Shown here piece after piece: positions 1-8,437 of a DNA stretch of 39,568 bases. The translations under genes and the position numbers were made by a program. The stretch comes from an uncultured Desulfosoma sp. (GTDB lineage Bacteria > Desulfobacterota > Syntrophobacteria > Syntrophobacterales > DSM-9756), in NCBI GenBank assembly GCA_937960435.1, contig CALGPN010000022.1, positions 1-39,568 of the forward strand, written 5' to 3'. The notes under the pieces are model-generated. The model did not search any database, was not told the DNA's origin, and saw nothing but the letters and a program-made list of their open reading frames with translations. Positions within the stretch are counted from its first letter, which is position 1. Every line of letters starts with the position of its first letter.

Positions 1-1182
1 GAGCCCGGTATGGAGGAACGTCCCCGAAGAGGCCATGGTCAGCAGCAAAGCCACCAGCGGCCGGTGGTCGTGACTCGCCGCCGCAACCACCATGGATTTG
101 GTCACAAAACCGCTGAAGAGCGGAAACGCCGAAATGGCGAAGCCTCCAATCATGTACAGGACCAAAGTGATCGGCATGGTCCGGTAGAGCCCGCCCAGCT
201 CAGAGAGCTTCCGCCGGCCCGTCATGTGGATCACCGCCCCCGCACCCATGAAAAGCAACCCCTTATAGAGAATGTGGGCAAAGGCGTGAGAGACCGACCC
301 GTTCAGGGACATCTCCGTCCCGATGCCCACGCCCGTGACCATGTACCCAACCTGGCTGACGATGTGGTACGCAAGGAGGCGTCTCGCGTCGTTTTCCAAC
401 ACGGCGTACACAACGCCGTAGAGTGCCATGATGGTCCCTAGGTAAACGAGAAGCTCCGTCCCGGGAAACACCCGCACCAGCACATAGACGGCCGTCTTCG
501 TTGTGAAGGCCGACATGAAGACGGAGCCTGTGACGGTCCCCTCCGGATACGCGTCGGTCAGCCACGCATGGAGCGGCGGGACGGCCGCGTTGATGATGAC
601 ACCGATGAGCATCATGTAGAAAGCGAGGCTGCCGTTTTGTTCCAGCGGCCCAACCAAGAGGCCTCCACCCCCAAGGTAATGGAGGACCACTCCGCCCAAG
701 AGACACACCCCGCCGAAGGCGTGAACCAAAATGTATCGGAAGCCCGCAGCGATGGCGTCCGGTTCCCGTCGCGCAAAGACCAGGTAGACGGAGGAAAACG
801 CCATGAGCTCCCAGAAGACGAAAAGGGTCAGGAAATCCCCCGCAAAAGTGACCCCCAAGGAGCCGCCAACGTACAGGAGCGCAGCCACGTGCTGGCCCGC
901 TTCATCTACATGGAGGGCATAGACCATGCCGATGAAGGACATGATCGTGAACACCCACCCGAAAACAATGCTCAGCTTGTCTACCGACCCAAAGCACATG
1001 GATTGGCCGAGAAAGTTCCACGTCCAGTAGGTGCCGTGGGGCAGGCCCATCATGAGATACATGGAACCCATCCCCAGGAACGGGATCAGCAGCATGGCCA
1101 CTTTTTGGATCCGCCCGCGCAGGAACGGGAGGACGAATGCTCCGGGGATATAGAAGACGGACGGGTGAATCCACTCAGTCAT
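1..1182 (-). CDS. Proton-translocating antiporter-type complex I subunit (NuoM/NuoN/MrpD-like), partial
   Basis: The frame is open from an ATG at 1182 to the left edge, so the C-terminus lies outside the window. The visible 394 residues form repeated hydrophobic helices of the proton_antipo_M family. They include the WEL motif whose Glu is conserved in NuoL/M/N and MrpA/D, a His-rich helix pair (SHAFAHILYKG), and the segment ending TGRRKLSELGG that precedes the later helices in this family. The ATG lies inside the end of the upstream 85-residue ORF, an 8-bp overlap, so the two are translationally coupled. The protein should move H+ or Na+ in the membrane arm of the complex encoded to the right. 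Whether it corresponds to NuoL, NuoM or NuoN cannot be settled by eye; it reads most like the MrpD-type branch. Confidence 0.88.
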   Translation of the reverse strand, partial: MTEWIHPSVFYIPGAFVLPFLRGRIQKVAMLLIPFLGMGSMYLMMGLPHGTYWTWNFLGQSMCFGSVDKLSIVFGWVFTIMSFIGMVYALHVDEAGQHVAALLYVGGSLGVTFAGDFLTLFVFWELMAFSSVYLVFARREPDAIAAGFRYILVHAFGGVCLLGGVVLHYLGGGGLLVGPLEQNGSLAFYMMLIGVIINAAVPPLHAWLTDAYPEGTVTGSVFMSAFTTKTAVYVLVRVFPGTELLVYLGTIMALYGVVYAVLENDARRLLAYHIVSQVGYMVTGVGIGTEMSLNGSVSHAFAHILYKGLLFMGAGAVIHMTGRRKLSELGGLYRTMPITLVLYMIGGFAISAFPLFSGFVTKSMVVAAASHDHRPLVALLLTMASSGTFLHTGL

Positions 1183-1432
1183 TGTAGTAATCCTCGTCCC
1201 TCATGATGCCGCACTGATGCCCGTAGAACTTGGACCCCAAGATGATCACGACGCAGGACAAAAAGCCGTAAAGAGCCCCCCAACCGGGAATCCTGTCCCA
1301 GATGTACATGGCGTGTTCACGGTGCACAAAGAAGTCCGAGATGAACGTCACAATGAGCATGGCGATCCCGATCTTCTTGACCTTTTTGGAATTTTTCGGG
1401 TCCCCGATAAACAGGACCAATTTTCGGATCAT
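1175..1432 (-). CDS. Small two-helix membrane protein within the complex I operon
   Basis: An 85-residue protein with a basic N-terminus (MIRKLVLF...KKVKK), a first hydrophobic helix at about residues 20-35, a short loop containing HREHAMYIWDRIPGW, a second helix at about 50-67, and an acidic tail ending DEDYYND. Its start overlaps the upstream stop in an ATGA arrangement (1429-1432), and its own stop lies inside the next gene, so it is tightly embedded in the operon. I do not recognise a characterised family. Position and topology suggest an accessory membrane-arm subunit or assembly factor sitting between two antiporter-like subunits. That role is inference. Confidence 0.8.
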   Translation of the reverse strand: MIRKLVLFIGDPKNSKKVKKIGIAMLIVTFISDFFVHREHAMYIWDRIPGWGALYGFLSCVVIILGSKFYGHQCGIMRDEDYYND

Positions 1433-2934
1433 CGGATCACCTCCTTCGCCAGCGTGAGGAAGTAATCGGGAAAGATCCCTATGAGGATGGAAATCACGCT
1501 TGTCAGAACCAGCGGGACCACGACGAATTTCAATTCCCGAATTTCCTCATGGTGTTCCTCCCCATGGCCGTGTCCATGGGCTTCGGCACCGTGCGCCTCG
1601 CTTTCCTTCTCGAAAAACGCCTTGTAGGTTATCGGCAGGAAGTAGGCGGCGTTGAGAAGCGTGCTTGTCACTAAAACCATCAAAATGGGCACCGCATGCG
1701 CCTCGATGGACCCCAAAGCCAGAAACCACTTGCTCGTAAACCCCGCGGCCGGCGGCACACCGATCATGCTCAATGACGCGAGGAAGAACGCCGCCATGGT
1801 CCACGGCATTTTCTTGCCGATGCCCGACAGCTGACTGATCTCGGTTTTATGCGCGCTGCAGTAAATCGATCCGGCGCAGAAGAACAGGGTGATCTTGGAA
1901 AAGGCATGGTTGGCGATGTGGATCATCCCCCCGACCATGCTGCTCGGCGTCAGCAGCACCGCACCCAGGATCACGTAAGAAAGCTGGCTCACCGTGGAAT
2001 AGGCGAGCCGCGCTTTCAGGTTGTCCTTCGTCAAGGCGATCACCGAGGCCATGATGATGGTAAAGGACACCACATAGGCCGCCGTGATCCCTAAGTTCAT
2101 GCGCGACATCAAATCCACCCCGTAGATGTGAAACACCACCCTCAGGATGGAAAAAACCCCCACCTTGACCACGGCGACCGCGTGGAGTAGCGCGCTGACC
2201 GGTGTCGGAGCCACCATGGCCGAAGGGAGCCAGTTGTGGAACGGCATGACAGCGCCCTTGGCGAACCCAAAAAGGAAGAGGAAGAAGGAGCCGAACAGGA
2301 GCGCCGATCCGGTTTGGCTGCGCAGCAACCCTCCCGGCTGAAAATCTGTGGATCCGGCGGTCATGTAGACGATGATGACCCCGGAAAGGAGAAGCGTCTT
2401 GGACAAGCCCAGCAAGTAAAGGAAATATTTGGTCGCCCCTTCCAGAGCCTCCCCCGTTTCCTTGTGCCCGACCAGGGGAACCGTGGCCAGACTGAGGATT
2501 TCATAGAAGAGGAAGAGAGTCACCAAGTTGGCCGAAAAAGCCACCCCCATGGTCGCCGACAAACTGATGGCAAAACATGAGAAATAGCGGGTCTGCGAGT
2601 GTTCCTTGCCGGCCCGCATGTACCCGACGGAGTAAAACGTCGTCACGATCCACAAAAAGGATGAGACCGTCGCGAAGAGCAGCCCGAAGGCGTCCACACG
2701 AAACTTGATGTCGATCCCTTTGTAGAACCCCTCCACCAGGGTCCATTCGATGGTGTGCCCGGAAAGGATCGCTGGCGCCATGGAAATCACAATGGAAAAC
2801 TTCACGATCCCGGCCAGAACCGACCAGAACTCCCGCAAATTGGGCTTCTCCTCGCCGGTCTTCAAGATCAGGGGCACCGCCAGAAGAGACGCCAGCACGG
2901 CCAGAAAGGGTTTGATCGACTGAATCGTTTCCAC
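1429..2934 (-). CDS. Antiporter-like complex I subunit (MrpD/NuoN-type), 501 residues
   Basis: A 501-residue polytopic protein of the proton_antipo_M family. The conserved Glu is in the FYEIL segment (about residue 145), a GFAKGAVMPFHNWLPSAM helix carries a buried Lys and His, and HIANHAFSKITLFF holds the later His/Lys helix. These are the proton-path residues of NuoL/M/N and MrpA/D. A His/Glu-rich cytosolic stretch (GAEAHGHGHGEEHHEE) lies near residues 445-465. It lacks the long C-terminal lateral helix extension of canonical NuoL. It starts 7 bp after nuoK and ends in a 4-bp overlap with the small membrane protein. Function: ion translocation in the membrane arm. The MrpD-like assignment is by motif and length. 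Confidence 0.9.
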   Translation of the reverse strand: METIQSIKPFLAVLASLLAVPLILKTGEEKPNLREFWSVLAGIVKFSIVISMAPAILSGHTIEWTLVEGFYKGIDIKFRVDAFGLLFATVSSFLWIVTTFYSVGYMRAGKEHSQTRYFSCFAISLSATMGVAFSANLVTLFLFYEILSLATVPLVGHKETGEALEGATKYFLYLLGLSKTLLLSGVIIVYMTAGSTDFQPGGLLRSQTGSALLFGSFFLFLFGFAKGAVMPFHNWLPSAMVAPTPVSALLHAVAVVKVGVFSILRVVFHIYGVDLMSRMNLGITAAYVVSFTIIMASVIALTKDNLKARLAYSTVSQLSYVILGAVLLTPSSMVGGMIHIANHAFSKITLFFCAGSIYCSAHKTEISQLSGIGKKMPWTMAAFFLASLSMIGVPPAAGFTSKWFLALGSIEAHAVPILMVLVTSTLLNAAYFLPITYKAFFEKESEAHGAEAHGHGHGEEHHEEIRELKFVVVPLVLTSVISILIGIFPDYFLTLAKEVIR

Positions 2935-2941
2935 GTCCCTC

Positions 2942-3253
2942 TTAACCTTTGCTTAGATTGATTTCGTCCACATCGACGGTCGGCTTGTTGCGGAAAAGCG
3001 CAATGAGGATCGCCAACCCCACGGCAGCCTCAGCTGCGGCAACGGTCATGATCATGAAGACGTACACATGACCATCCAAGCTGTTCAAGAACCGCGAAAA
3101 GGCGACGATGGTGAGGTTGACCGCGTTCAGCATCAGCTCAATGCACATATAAATGATCAAGGCATTGCGATGCGCCAGCACTCCAACCGCACCGATGGAA
3201 AAAAGCACCGCGCCCAACATGAGGTATGCATTCAACGAGACCATAGGCTCCAC
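2942..3253 (-). CDS. nuoK: NADH-quinone oxidoreductase subunit K
   Basis: A 103-residue three-helix membrane protein of the usual NuoK length. It carries the conserved acidic helix [14 protein letters not shown], whose Glu is essential for proton movement in E. coli NuoK, and a second buried Glu in [11 protein letters not shown]. It lies between nuoJ and the first antiporter-like gene, as in standard nuo order. Function: membrane-arm subunit related to MrpC, linking the quinone module to the antiporter subunits. Confidence 0.95.
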   Translation of the reverse strand: MEPMVSLNAYLMLGAVLFSIGAVGVLAHRNALIIYMCIELMLNAVNLTIVAFSRFLNSLDGHVYVFMIMTVAAAEAAVGLAILIALFRNKPTVDVDEINLSKG

Positions 3254-3270
3254 CCGATAACCCGAAATCC

Positions 3271-3786
3271 TTACGCCTTCGAGTTATCTATCCTCCTCTT
3301 GGCTAGGATCACCGCCCCGACGATTGCCGCAAGTAACAGCACGGACGCGATTTCGAACGGCAGCAAGTACTTGGTGAAAAGCATCCACCCCACCGCCTTC
3401 GTCGTCCCAAACGTCTCGTCCACCGCCGCACCGGCCACGGGCGCCCCGATTTTGTTCATCACCACAACCATGGCTACCATGAGTATTCCCACCACCACGG
3501 TGCCGGCCAACTGGATGAAAAAGACGTTCTTGGCCAGCTTGCCTTCTTTTTCCTCGATATTGAGCAGCATGATGACAAACAGGAACAACACCATGATGGC
3601 GCCCGCATAGACGATCAGCTGGAGCACCGCGATGAGATGGGCATTCAGGAGCGCATAGAGGCCCGCAAGAAAGGACATGGTCGCCACAAGACTCATGGCC
3701 GCCCGCACAGGCCGCTTTGTGGTCACCATCAGCAGGGCTGAAACCACCGCCCCCACGCAGAAGGCATAGAAGATCAGTAGTTCCAT
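3271..3786 (-). CDS. nuoJ: NADH-quinone oxidoreductase subunit J
   Basis: A 171-residue polytopic protein with the conserved NuoJ helix [20 protein letters not shown], which contains the pi-bulge region of helix TM3, and the typical [11 protein letters not shown] loop near residue 22. The ATG at 3786 lies upstream of the nuoI stop at 3774, a 13-bp overlap that implies coupled translation. Function: membrane-arm subunit next to the quinone module. Length is normal for the family. Confidence 0.95.
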   Translation of the reverse strand: MELLIFYAFCVGAVVSALLMVTTKRPVRAAMSLVATMSFLAGLYALLNAHLIAVLQLIVYAGAIMVLFLFVIMLLNIEEKEGKLAKNVFFIQLAGTVVVGILMVAMVVVMNKIGAPVAGAAVDETFGTTKAVGWMLFTKYLLPFEIASVLLLAAIVGAVILAKRRIDNSKA

Positions 3787-4397
3787 TTGGAGTATATCCT
3801 TCTCACAAAATAAAGACGCGTCTTGACTTTCCCCTCCGGCCTCAGCAGCTGCTCCTTTTGGAACCGCAACAGGTTCCGATCCCCCTGCGCCAGCCCCTGG
3901 TACTCATCGCTCATGACGATGGCTTCCTTAGGGCAGACCTCCTCGCAATAGCCGCAGTAGACGCATCGGCCCAGATCCAACGTATAACGCGCCGGGTAAC
4001 GCTCCCCAGGAGCCTTTTCCGCCGCCACGATGGAAATGGCGTGAGCCGGGCACATCTTTTCGCACAACCCGCAGGCGACGCATTTTTCGGAGCCGTCCGC
4101 ATGGGCCACGAGCACCGGTCGTCCGCGGTAAGCCGAAGGCAGAGTCAGCTTCTCTTCCGGGTAGTAGACCGTGAAGACCTTGCGTTTCTTTCCGGCCGGC
4201 GGGAAGATGAAACCGAGCATGTTGATGAAAAAGTGCTTGCTGGTGATGACCAGCCCCCGCACGATCTCCGCCACATACAGCTTTTCCCACAGCGTGAGAT
4301 CCAGTCTTCGGCGTACCTTCTTGGCCTTCAGCACCGCCGCGGGAACGCCCACCTGCACGGAGTAGGGACTCTGCCCCAAACCTGTCGTTGTGCTCAT
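3774..4397 (-). CDS. nuoI: NADH-quinone oxidoreductase subunit I (2x[4Fe-4S])
   Basis: Contains two ferredoxin motifs, CVACGLCEKMCP and CVYCGYCEEVCP, which bind clusters N6a and N6b that pass electrons to NuoB. I chose the ATG at 4397, giving 207 residues starting MSTTTGLG, because it forms an ATGA overlap with the nuoH stop. A longer frame reaches 4466 but would lie deep inside nuoH. The N-terminal amphipathic helix and the ITSKHFFINMLG segment match NuoI anchoring to the membrane arm. Acts in the cytoplasmic connecting fragment of complex I. Confidence 0.95.
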   Translation of the reverse strand: MSTTTGLGQSPYSVQVGVPAAVLKAKKVRRRLDLTLWEKLYVAEIVRGLVITSKHFFINMLGFIFPPAGKKRKVFTVYYPEEKLTLPSAYRGRPVLVAHADGSEKCVACGLCEKMCPAHAISIVAAEKAPGERYPARYTLDLGRCVYCGYCEEVCPKEAIVMSDEYQGLAQGDRNLLRFQKEQLLRPEGKVKTRLYFVRRIYSKWNY

Positions 4398-5470
4398 AGC
4401 AGCAAAACCACCAGCCCGGTAATTGAGAGGTTGATGAGGGAAAGCGGCAGCAACATCTTCCAGCACATTCTCATGACCTGGTCATACCGGAAGCGCGGAA
4501 GCGTCCACCGGATGGTCATCTGCAGCCAGATGAAAAACGACACCTTGGCGAAGAAGACGGCAATGTTGACCGCCATGGCCAGGGCGGCGGCGCCGTTGGG
4601 CCCCGCAAATCCGCTGAACCAGGACAGAAGCATCGCGTCCGTGACAAAGGGGATGTGCCAGGCGCCGAAAAACAGGGTGGTCACGATGGCGCTGATGGTG
4701 ACCATCTCCAGGAATTCGGCCATCCAAAACATGACGAACTTCATGCCGCTATATTCGGTAAAGTAACCTGCCACCAACTCCGATTCGGCCTCTGGGATAT
4801 CGAAAGGAATGCGCTTGTTTTCGGCGATGGCGCACGTCATGTAGATGATGAACCCCACGGGTTGAAGGAAAATCCCCCAGCGGAAGAAGTTTTCCTGAGC
4901 GGCCCCGATGTCCGTGAGTCTGAGCGAGCCGTAAACGATGATGATACCGATGATGCTCAGGCCCATGGCCACTTCGTAGGAAAGCATCTGAGCCGAGGCG
5001 CGCAGCCCGCCCAGGAGCGACCAATTGCTCCGGGACGACCACCCGGCCAAAACCGTCCCGTACGTCGCCAACCCCGCCAAGGCGAACACGTAGAGAATGC
5101 CTACATCCAGATCGGCAATCACCAGGTTGATTTCACGCCCGAACAGTTCATACCGGCCACCGAAGGGAATAATGGCGAAAGCGGAGATGGCGGGCACCAA
5201 GGCAATGAACGGCGCCAGCGTGTGGAAAAATTTATTGGCGTTGGCCGGGACGAAATCTTCTTTCGTCAGAAGCTTCACGGCATCGGCAAGGGAATGAAAA
5301 AGCCCGATAGCCGTAAAACCCAAGATGTCCGCTCGGTTGGCGCCGATTCGGTCCTGCATCACGGCGCTCTGTTTCCGCTCCACCCACCCGAGAATCGGCG
5401 CAAAGACGCCGACATTGACGGTGAAGATGAAGACGATCTTGGCAAGGGATTCGATCAGATCTGCAAGCAT
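4394..5470 (-). CDS. nuoH: NADH-quinone oxidoreductase subunit H
   Basis: A 358-residue protein with eight or nine membrane helices. It contains the NuoH signatures WVERKQSAVMQDRIGANR near residue 30 and DIPEAESELVAGYFTEYSG near residue 220; the acidic residues of the latter lie in the loop lining the quinone chamber. It starts 2 bp after the nuoD stop and overlaps nuoI by 4 bp. Function: forms the quinone-binding cavity with NuoB and NuoD and couples quinone reduction to proton pumping. Confidence 0.96.
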   Translation of the reverse strand: MLADLIESLAKIVFIFTVNVGVFAPILGWVERKQSAVMQDRIGANRADILGFTAIGLFHSLADAVKLLTKEDFVPANANKFFHTLAPFIALVPAISAFAIIPFGGRYELFGREINLVIADLDVGILYVFALAGLATYGTVLAGWSSRSNWSLLGGLRASAQMLSYEVAMGLSIIGIIIVYGSLRLTDIGAAQENFFRWGIFLQPVGFIIYMTCAIAENKRIPFDIPEAESELVAGYFTEYSGMKFVMFWMAEFLEMVTISAIVTTLFFGAWHIPFVTDAMLLSWFSGFAGPNGAAALAMAVNIAVFFAKVSFFIWLQMTIRWTLPRFRYDQVMRMCWKMLLPLSLINLSITGLVVLLL

Positions 5471-5472
5471 GG

Positions 5473-6663
5473 CTATCTATCGCATTCTCCGCCGATCATG
5501 TTGATCATGTCGAATGTGGGGACGATATCGGCGAGCAGCCTGCCCTTGACCAATCTCGGCATGGCGGCGGTCAAGGCGAAGCACGGCGGCCTCACCCGGC
5601 ACTTGTACGGTTTCCCGCTGCCGTCGCTCACCAGATAAAATCCCAGCTCGCCGTTTCCGCCTTCCACGGCCAGATACACTTCCCCCGGAGGCGGCTTGAT
5701 GCCTTCGATGACCGTCTTGAAATGATAAATCAGGGAATCGATGCGGCTGTAAATCTTCTCCTTCGGCTCCATGCGCACCTGAGGCATGCGCACGTTGATG
5801 GGCCCGTCGGGCATCTGGGCCAGAGCCTGTTCCACGATTCGCATGCTCTGCTGGATTTCTTCCATGCGCACCAAGTACTTGTCGTAGTTGTCGCCCGTCT
5901 CCCCAATGGGCACTTCGAAATCCATGCGGTCGTAGACCAAGTACGGCTGCGCCTTGCGCACGTCGTACGGCACCCCGCAGGCCCTGAGGCACGGCCCCGT
6001 AAAACCGTAGGCAATGGCTTCTTCAGCGGAAATGGCGCCGACACCGCGTACCCGGTCGATAAAAATGCGGTTCTTGGTGAGCAGCTTGTCCACATCCTTC
6101 CAAAGGCGGCGCACTTCCTTAAACGTGTACTTGACTTTTTCCTCAAACCGCTCGGGTAGGTCGTTTTTGAGCCCCCCAATGCGGATGTAGTTGACGGTCA
6201 CACGGGCCCCGCACAGCGCTTCGATGAGGTCCCAGACCAGTTCCCGAGCTTCCACGAAATAGAGGAAGGCCGTGAAGGCGCCCAATTCTAGGCCGGCCGC
6301 CGCCACATTGGTCAGGTGATCGGAAAGACGCGACAATTCGCAGGCGATCACCCGCAGGTACTTGCACCGCTCTGGGACGTCGATCCCCAGGAGTTTTTCC
6401 ACGGCCAACGCATATCCTGTGTTGTTGATCAGAGGAGAGACGTAATTGAGCCGGTCCGTGTAGGGGATCACCTGCTGCCACGTGCTGTTTTCGCACATCT
6501 TTTCAAAACCTCGGTGGAGGTAGCCGATCTCCACGTCGAGGTCGATGATGGTCTCCCCCTCAAGGGTGGCGAGGAACTTCACCGTGCCATGGGTCACCGG
6601 GTGGGAGGGACCCATGTTGATGACCATGTGTTCCGTATGGAGGTCTTTGGAAATTTCAGACAT
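5473..6663 (-). CDS. nuoD: NADH-quinone oxidoreductase subunit D
   Basis: A 396-residue protein, normal for NuoD. It carries NMGPSHPVTHGTVKF near the start (the His/Tyr loop contacting quinone), the GYLHRGFEK motif, and a C-terminal FDMINMIGGECDR. The four nickel-site cysteines of the ancestral NiFe hydrogenase large subunit are absent, as expected for NuoD. nuoC and nuoD are separate genes here (25 bp apart), not the NuoCD fusion of enterobacteria. Function: quinone-reducing subunit of the peripheral arm. Confidence 0.96.
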   Translation of the reverse strand: MSEISKDLHTEHMVINMGPSHPVTHGTVKFLATLEGETIIDLDVEIGYLHRGFEKMCENSTWQQVIPYTDRLNYVSPLINNTGYALAVEKLLGIDVPERCKYLRVIACELSRLSDHLTNVAAAGLELGAFTAFLYFVEARELVWDLIEALCGARVTVNYIRIGGLKNDLPERFEEKVKYTFKEVRRLWKDVDKLLTKNRIFIDRVRGVGAISAEEAIAYGFTGPCLRACGVPYDVRKAQPYLVYDRMDFEVPIGETGDNYDKYLVRMEEIQQSMRIVEQALAQMPDGPINVRMPQVRMEPKEKIYSRIDSLIYHFKTVIEGIKPPPGEVYLAVEGGNGELGFYLVSDGSGKPYKCRVRPPCFALTAAMPRLVKGRLLADIVPTFDMINMIGGECDR

Positions 6664-6688
6664 GGCTCAGCACATACCCGTTCGGATG

Positions 6689-7207
6689 TTAGTTGACGGG
6701 GCCGATCAAGGGCTGCCTCTTTTTCAGCGGGTAGTCCTTGCGCAACGGATGACCCTCAAAACCTTCGTAAAGCAAGATACGGCGGAGATTGGGATGCCCG
6801 ATGAATTTCACCCCGTACATGTCGTAGGCTTCCCGCTCGAACCAGTCGGCGGCCACCCATACGGACACCACGGAATCAATGGTCGGGTCCGATTCGGGCA
6901 CGAGGGCCTTGAGGCGAACCCTCCGGTTGTGCGGCAGGGAATAGAGGTGATAGACCACTTCGAACCGCGGGTCACGACCCAGATAGTCTACTGCGGTGAG
7001 GTCCATCATGAAGTTGTACAGAAGGTCCGGGTCGTCCCGAAGAAACAAGCAGATGTCGCGGATCTTGTCCTTCTTGACAACGGCCGTATCGTCGCCGCGG
7101 TAACTGTGGGTCCCGACGATGTCGTCCGGGAATTTCTCCATCAGCTTCTTGAGGGTGACGCTTTCCTTCATGAGCCCCATGTCCTCTTCTGTCGAAGGCT
7201 TCAGCAC
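6689..7207 (-). CDS. nuoC: NADH-quinone oxidoreductase subunit C
   Basis: A 172-residue member of the 30-kDa complex I subunit family. The C-terminal signature WFEREAYDMYGVKFIGHPN and the closing GHPLRKDYPL are both present. The ATG at 7207 overlaps the nuoB stop by 7 bp. A later in-frame Met (MGLMKESVT) is a possible alternative start. Function: scaffold protein of the quinone module, without its own cofactor. Confidence 0.95.
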   Translation of the reverse strand: MLKPSTEEDMGLMKESVTLKKLMEKFPDDIVGTHSYRGDDTAVVKKDKIRDICLFLRDDPDLLYNFMMDLTAVDYLGRDPRFEVVYHLYSLPHNRRVRLKALVPESDPTIDSVVSVWVAADWFEREAYDMYGVKFIGHPNLRRILLYEGFEGHPLRKDYPLKKRQPLIGPVN

Positions 7208-7770
7208 CGACTCACCGGCGCCTCACCCCGCGGCCAATCCGTCCACCGTTCCTGTTTGACCTTCTGCTGGAGCAAAAGCAGGCCGTCCAGCACCATTTCC
7301 GGGCGCGGCGGACACCCGGGAACGTAAATGTCTACTGGGATGAGGGTATCGATGCCCTGCACCACGGAGTAATTGTCATAGAAACCGCCGGAGACGGCGC
7401 ATACCCCGAAGGCAAACACCCATTTGGGCTCGGCCATCTGGTTGTAGACCTTCACCAGGATGGGGGCCTGCTTGTGGCTGATGGTGCCCACCACCATGAG
7501 GAGATCGGCCTGCCGGGGGGAAAATCGGGGAAGGGCGGCGCCGAAACGGTCCAAGTCGTAACGCGGGCCGGCCACGGACATGAATTCCATGCCGCAACAG
7601 GCCGTGACAAACGGGTAAAGGAAAAACGAATATTTGCGGGCCCAGTTGACGGCCGCCTCCAGACGGGTCAGGATGACGCTGCCGTCCAAAAGCCGTTCCG
7701 GACCGGCGTCCTCGGCTTTCCCGCCCATGAGATTGCGGGTCACCGTCCACCGTGAGAGCTTCAATCCCAT
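7201..7770 (-). CDS. nuoB: NADH-quinone oxidoreductase subunit B ([4Fe-4S] cluster N2)
   Basis: Carries the N2 cluster ligands: the tandem cysteines in VTACCGMEFM, the Cys in FGVCAVSGG, and the Cys in VPGCPPRPE. I chose the ATG at 7770, giving 189 residues starting MGLKLSRW, with an AAGGGG-type ribosome site about 8 nt upstream and a 10-bp overlap with nuoA. A GTG at 7791 would add seven residues and overlap nuoA further. Function: terminal electron carrier to quinone. Confidence 0.95.
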   Translation of the reverse strand: MGLKLSRWTVTRNLMGGKAEDAGPERLLDGSVILTRLEAAVNWARKYSFFLYPFVTACCGMEFMSVAGPRYDLDRFGAALPRFSPRQADLLMVVGTISHKQAPILVKVYNQMAEPKWVFAFGVCAVSGGFYDNYSVVQGIDTLIPVDIYVPGCPPRPEMVLDGLLLLQQKVKQERWTDWPRGEAPVSRC

Positions 7771-8114
7771 TCCAACGCACCCCTTCGCCACACGTAAATG
7801 AGGCCGACGGCCAGAATAAAGATAAAAATCATCATTTCCACAAAGCCGAACCAGTTCAGCTCACGAAAGAGCACCGCCCAGGGATAGACGAACACGGTTT
7901 CAATGTCGAAAATGACGAAGAAGAGGGCGACCAGGTAAAATTTGACCGAAAACCTTTGCTTCGGGTTGACGATGGGGCTTTCGCCGCACTCAAAGGGCTC
8001 CATCTTGTCGGCAAACTTTTTCTTGGGGCCGATCCAGGTGGTGGCCGCAATCATTCCCGCGGCCGTGGCGGCCGCCAGAAACAGCATGATGAGTACCGGA
8101 ACGTATGGGTTCAT
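7761..8114 (-). CDS. nuoA: NADH-quinone oxidoreductase subunit A
   Basis: A three-helix protein of 117 residues from the ATG at 8114 (MNPYVPVLI), which matches the normal NuoA start and length. It contains the conserved FECGESPI loop and the FDIETVFVYPWAV helix with its acidic residues. An alternative GTG at 8189 is in frame, adds 25 polar residues, and has the better ribosome site (AGGGGAG about 6 nt upstream). The ATG at 8114 has only a weak site. I favour 8114 by homology. First gene of the operon. Confidence 0.93.
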   Translation of the reverse strand: MNPYVPVLIMLFLAAATAAGMIAATTWIGPKKKFADKMEPFECGESPIVNPKQRFSVKFYLVALFFVIFDIETVFVYPWAVLFRELNWFGFVEMMIFIFILAVGLIYVWRRGALEWD

Positions 8115-8437
8115 GAGCGCGATCCGCTTGTCGAATGTTCTTGATCTCCCGGAACCGTCGCCCCCGGGATTGTGATCCTTGTCACGCACCGCTCCCCTCG
8201 GGGCCTGCCGCCTGAGGCGAAATCAGCCAGAAGCCGGCCAGGATCCCCTATCTGGGGTGACACCTATAGCGCCTCTGCGCCAAGGGGTCAAGAAATATTT
8301 CACGAATCCGTCCACCTTTTCTCCCAAAACACCCCCACAGACGGCAGAAAGACCATCCGGGCCCTTCCCGCCGTAGCGGGAACAATCCCACGACCGGCGT
8401 GCGGTCGCCCTGGGCATTCCGCCACGCCGGCCGCTCC
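8115..8437. other. Intergenic gap and nuo leader
   Basis: About 320 bp between the radical SAM gene and nuoA, both on the minus strand. It holds the nuo promoter and a GC-rich untranslated leader with the short inverted repeat CCCCTCGGGG near 8193-8202, overlapping the ribosome site of the alternative GTG start. I see no gene here. Confidence 0.5.
8263..8291 (-). promoter_or_regulatory. Sigma70-type promoter of the nuo operon
   Basis: On the minus strand a TTGACC -35 box (8286-8291) is followed by a 17-bp spacer and a TATAGG -10 box (8263-8268). Transcription should start near 8256, about 140 nt before the nuoA ATG. It is the best promoter match in the gap upstream of nuoA and points into the operon. 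Confidence 0.65.

Noticed and set aside
4398-4466. Longer NuoI start
   Set aside because: It would lie inside nuoH; the ATGA overlap at 4394-4397 is the normal coupling.
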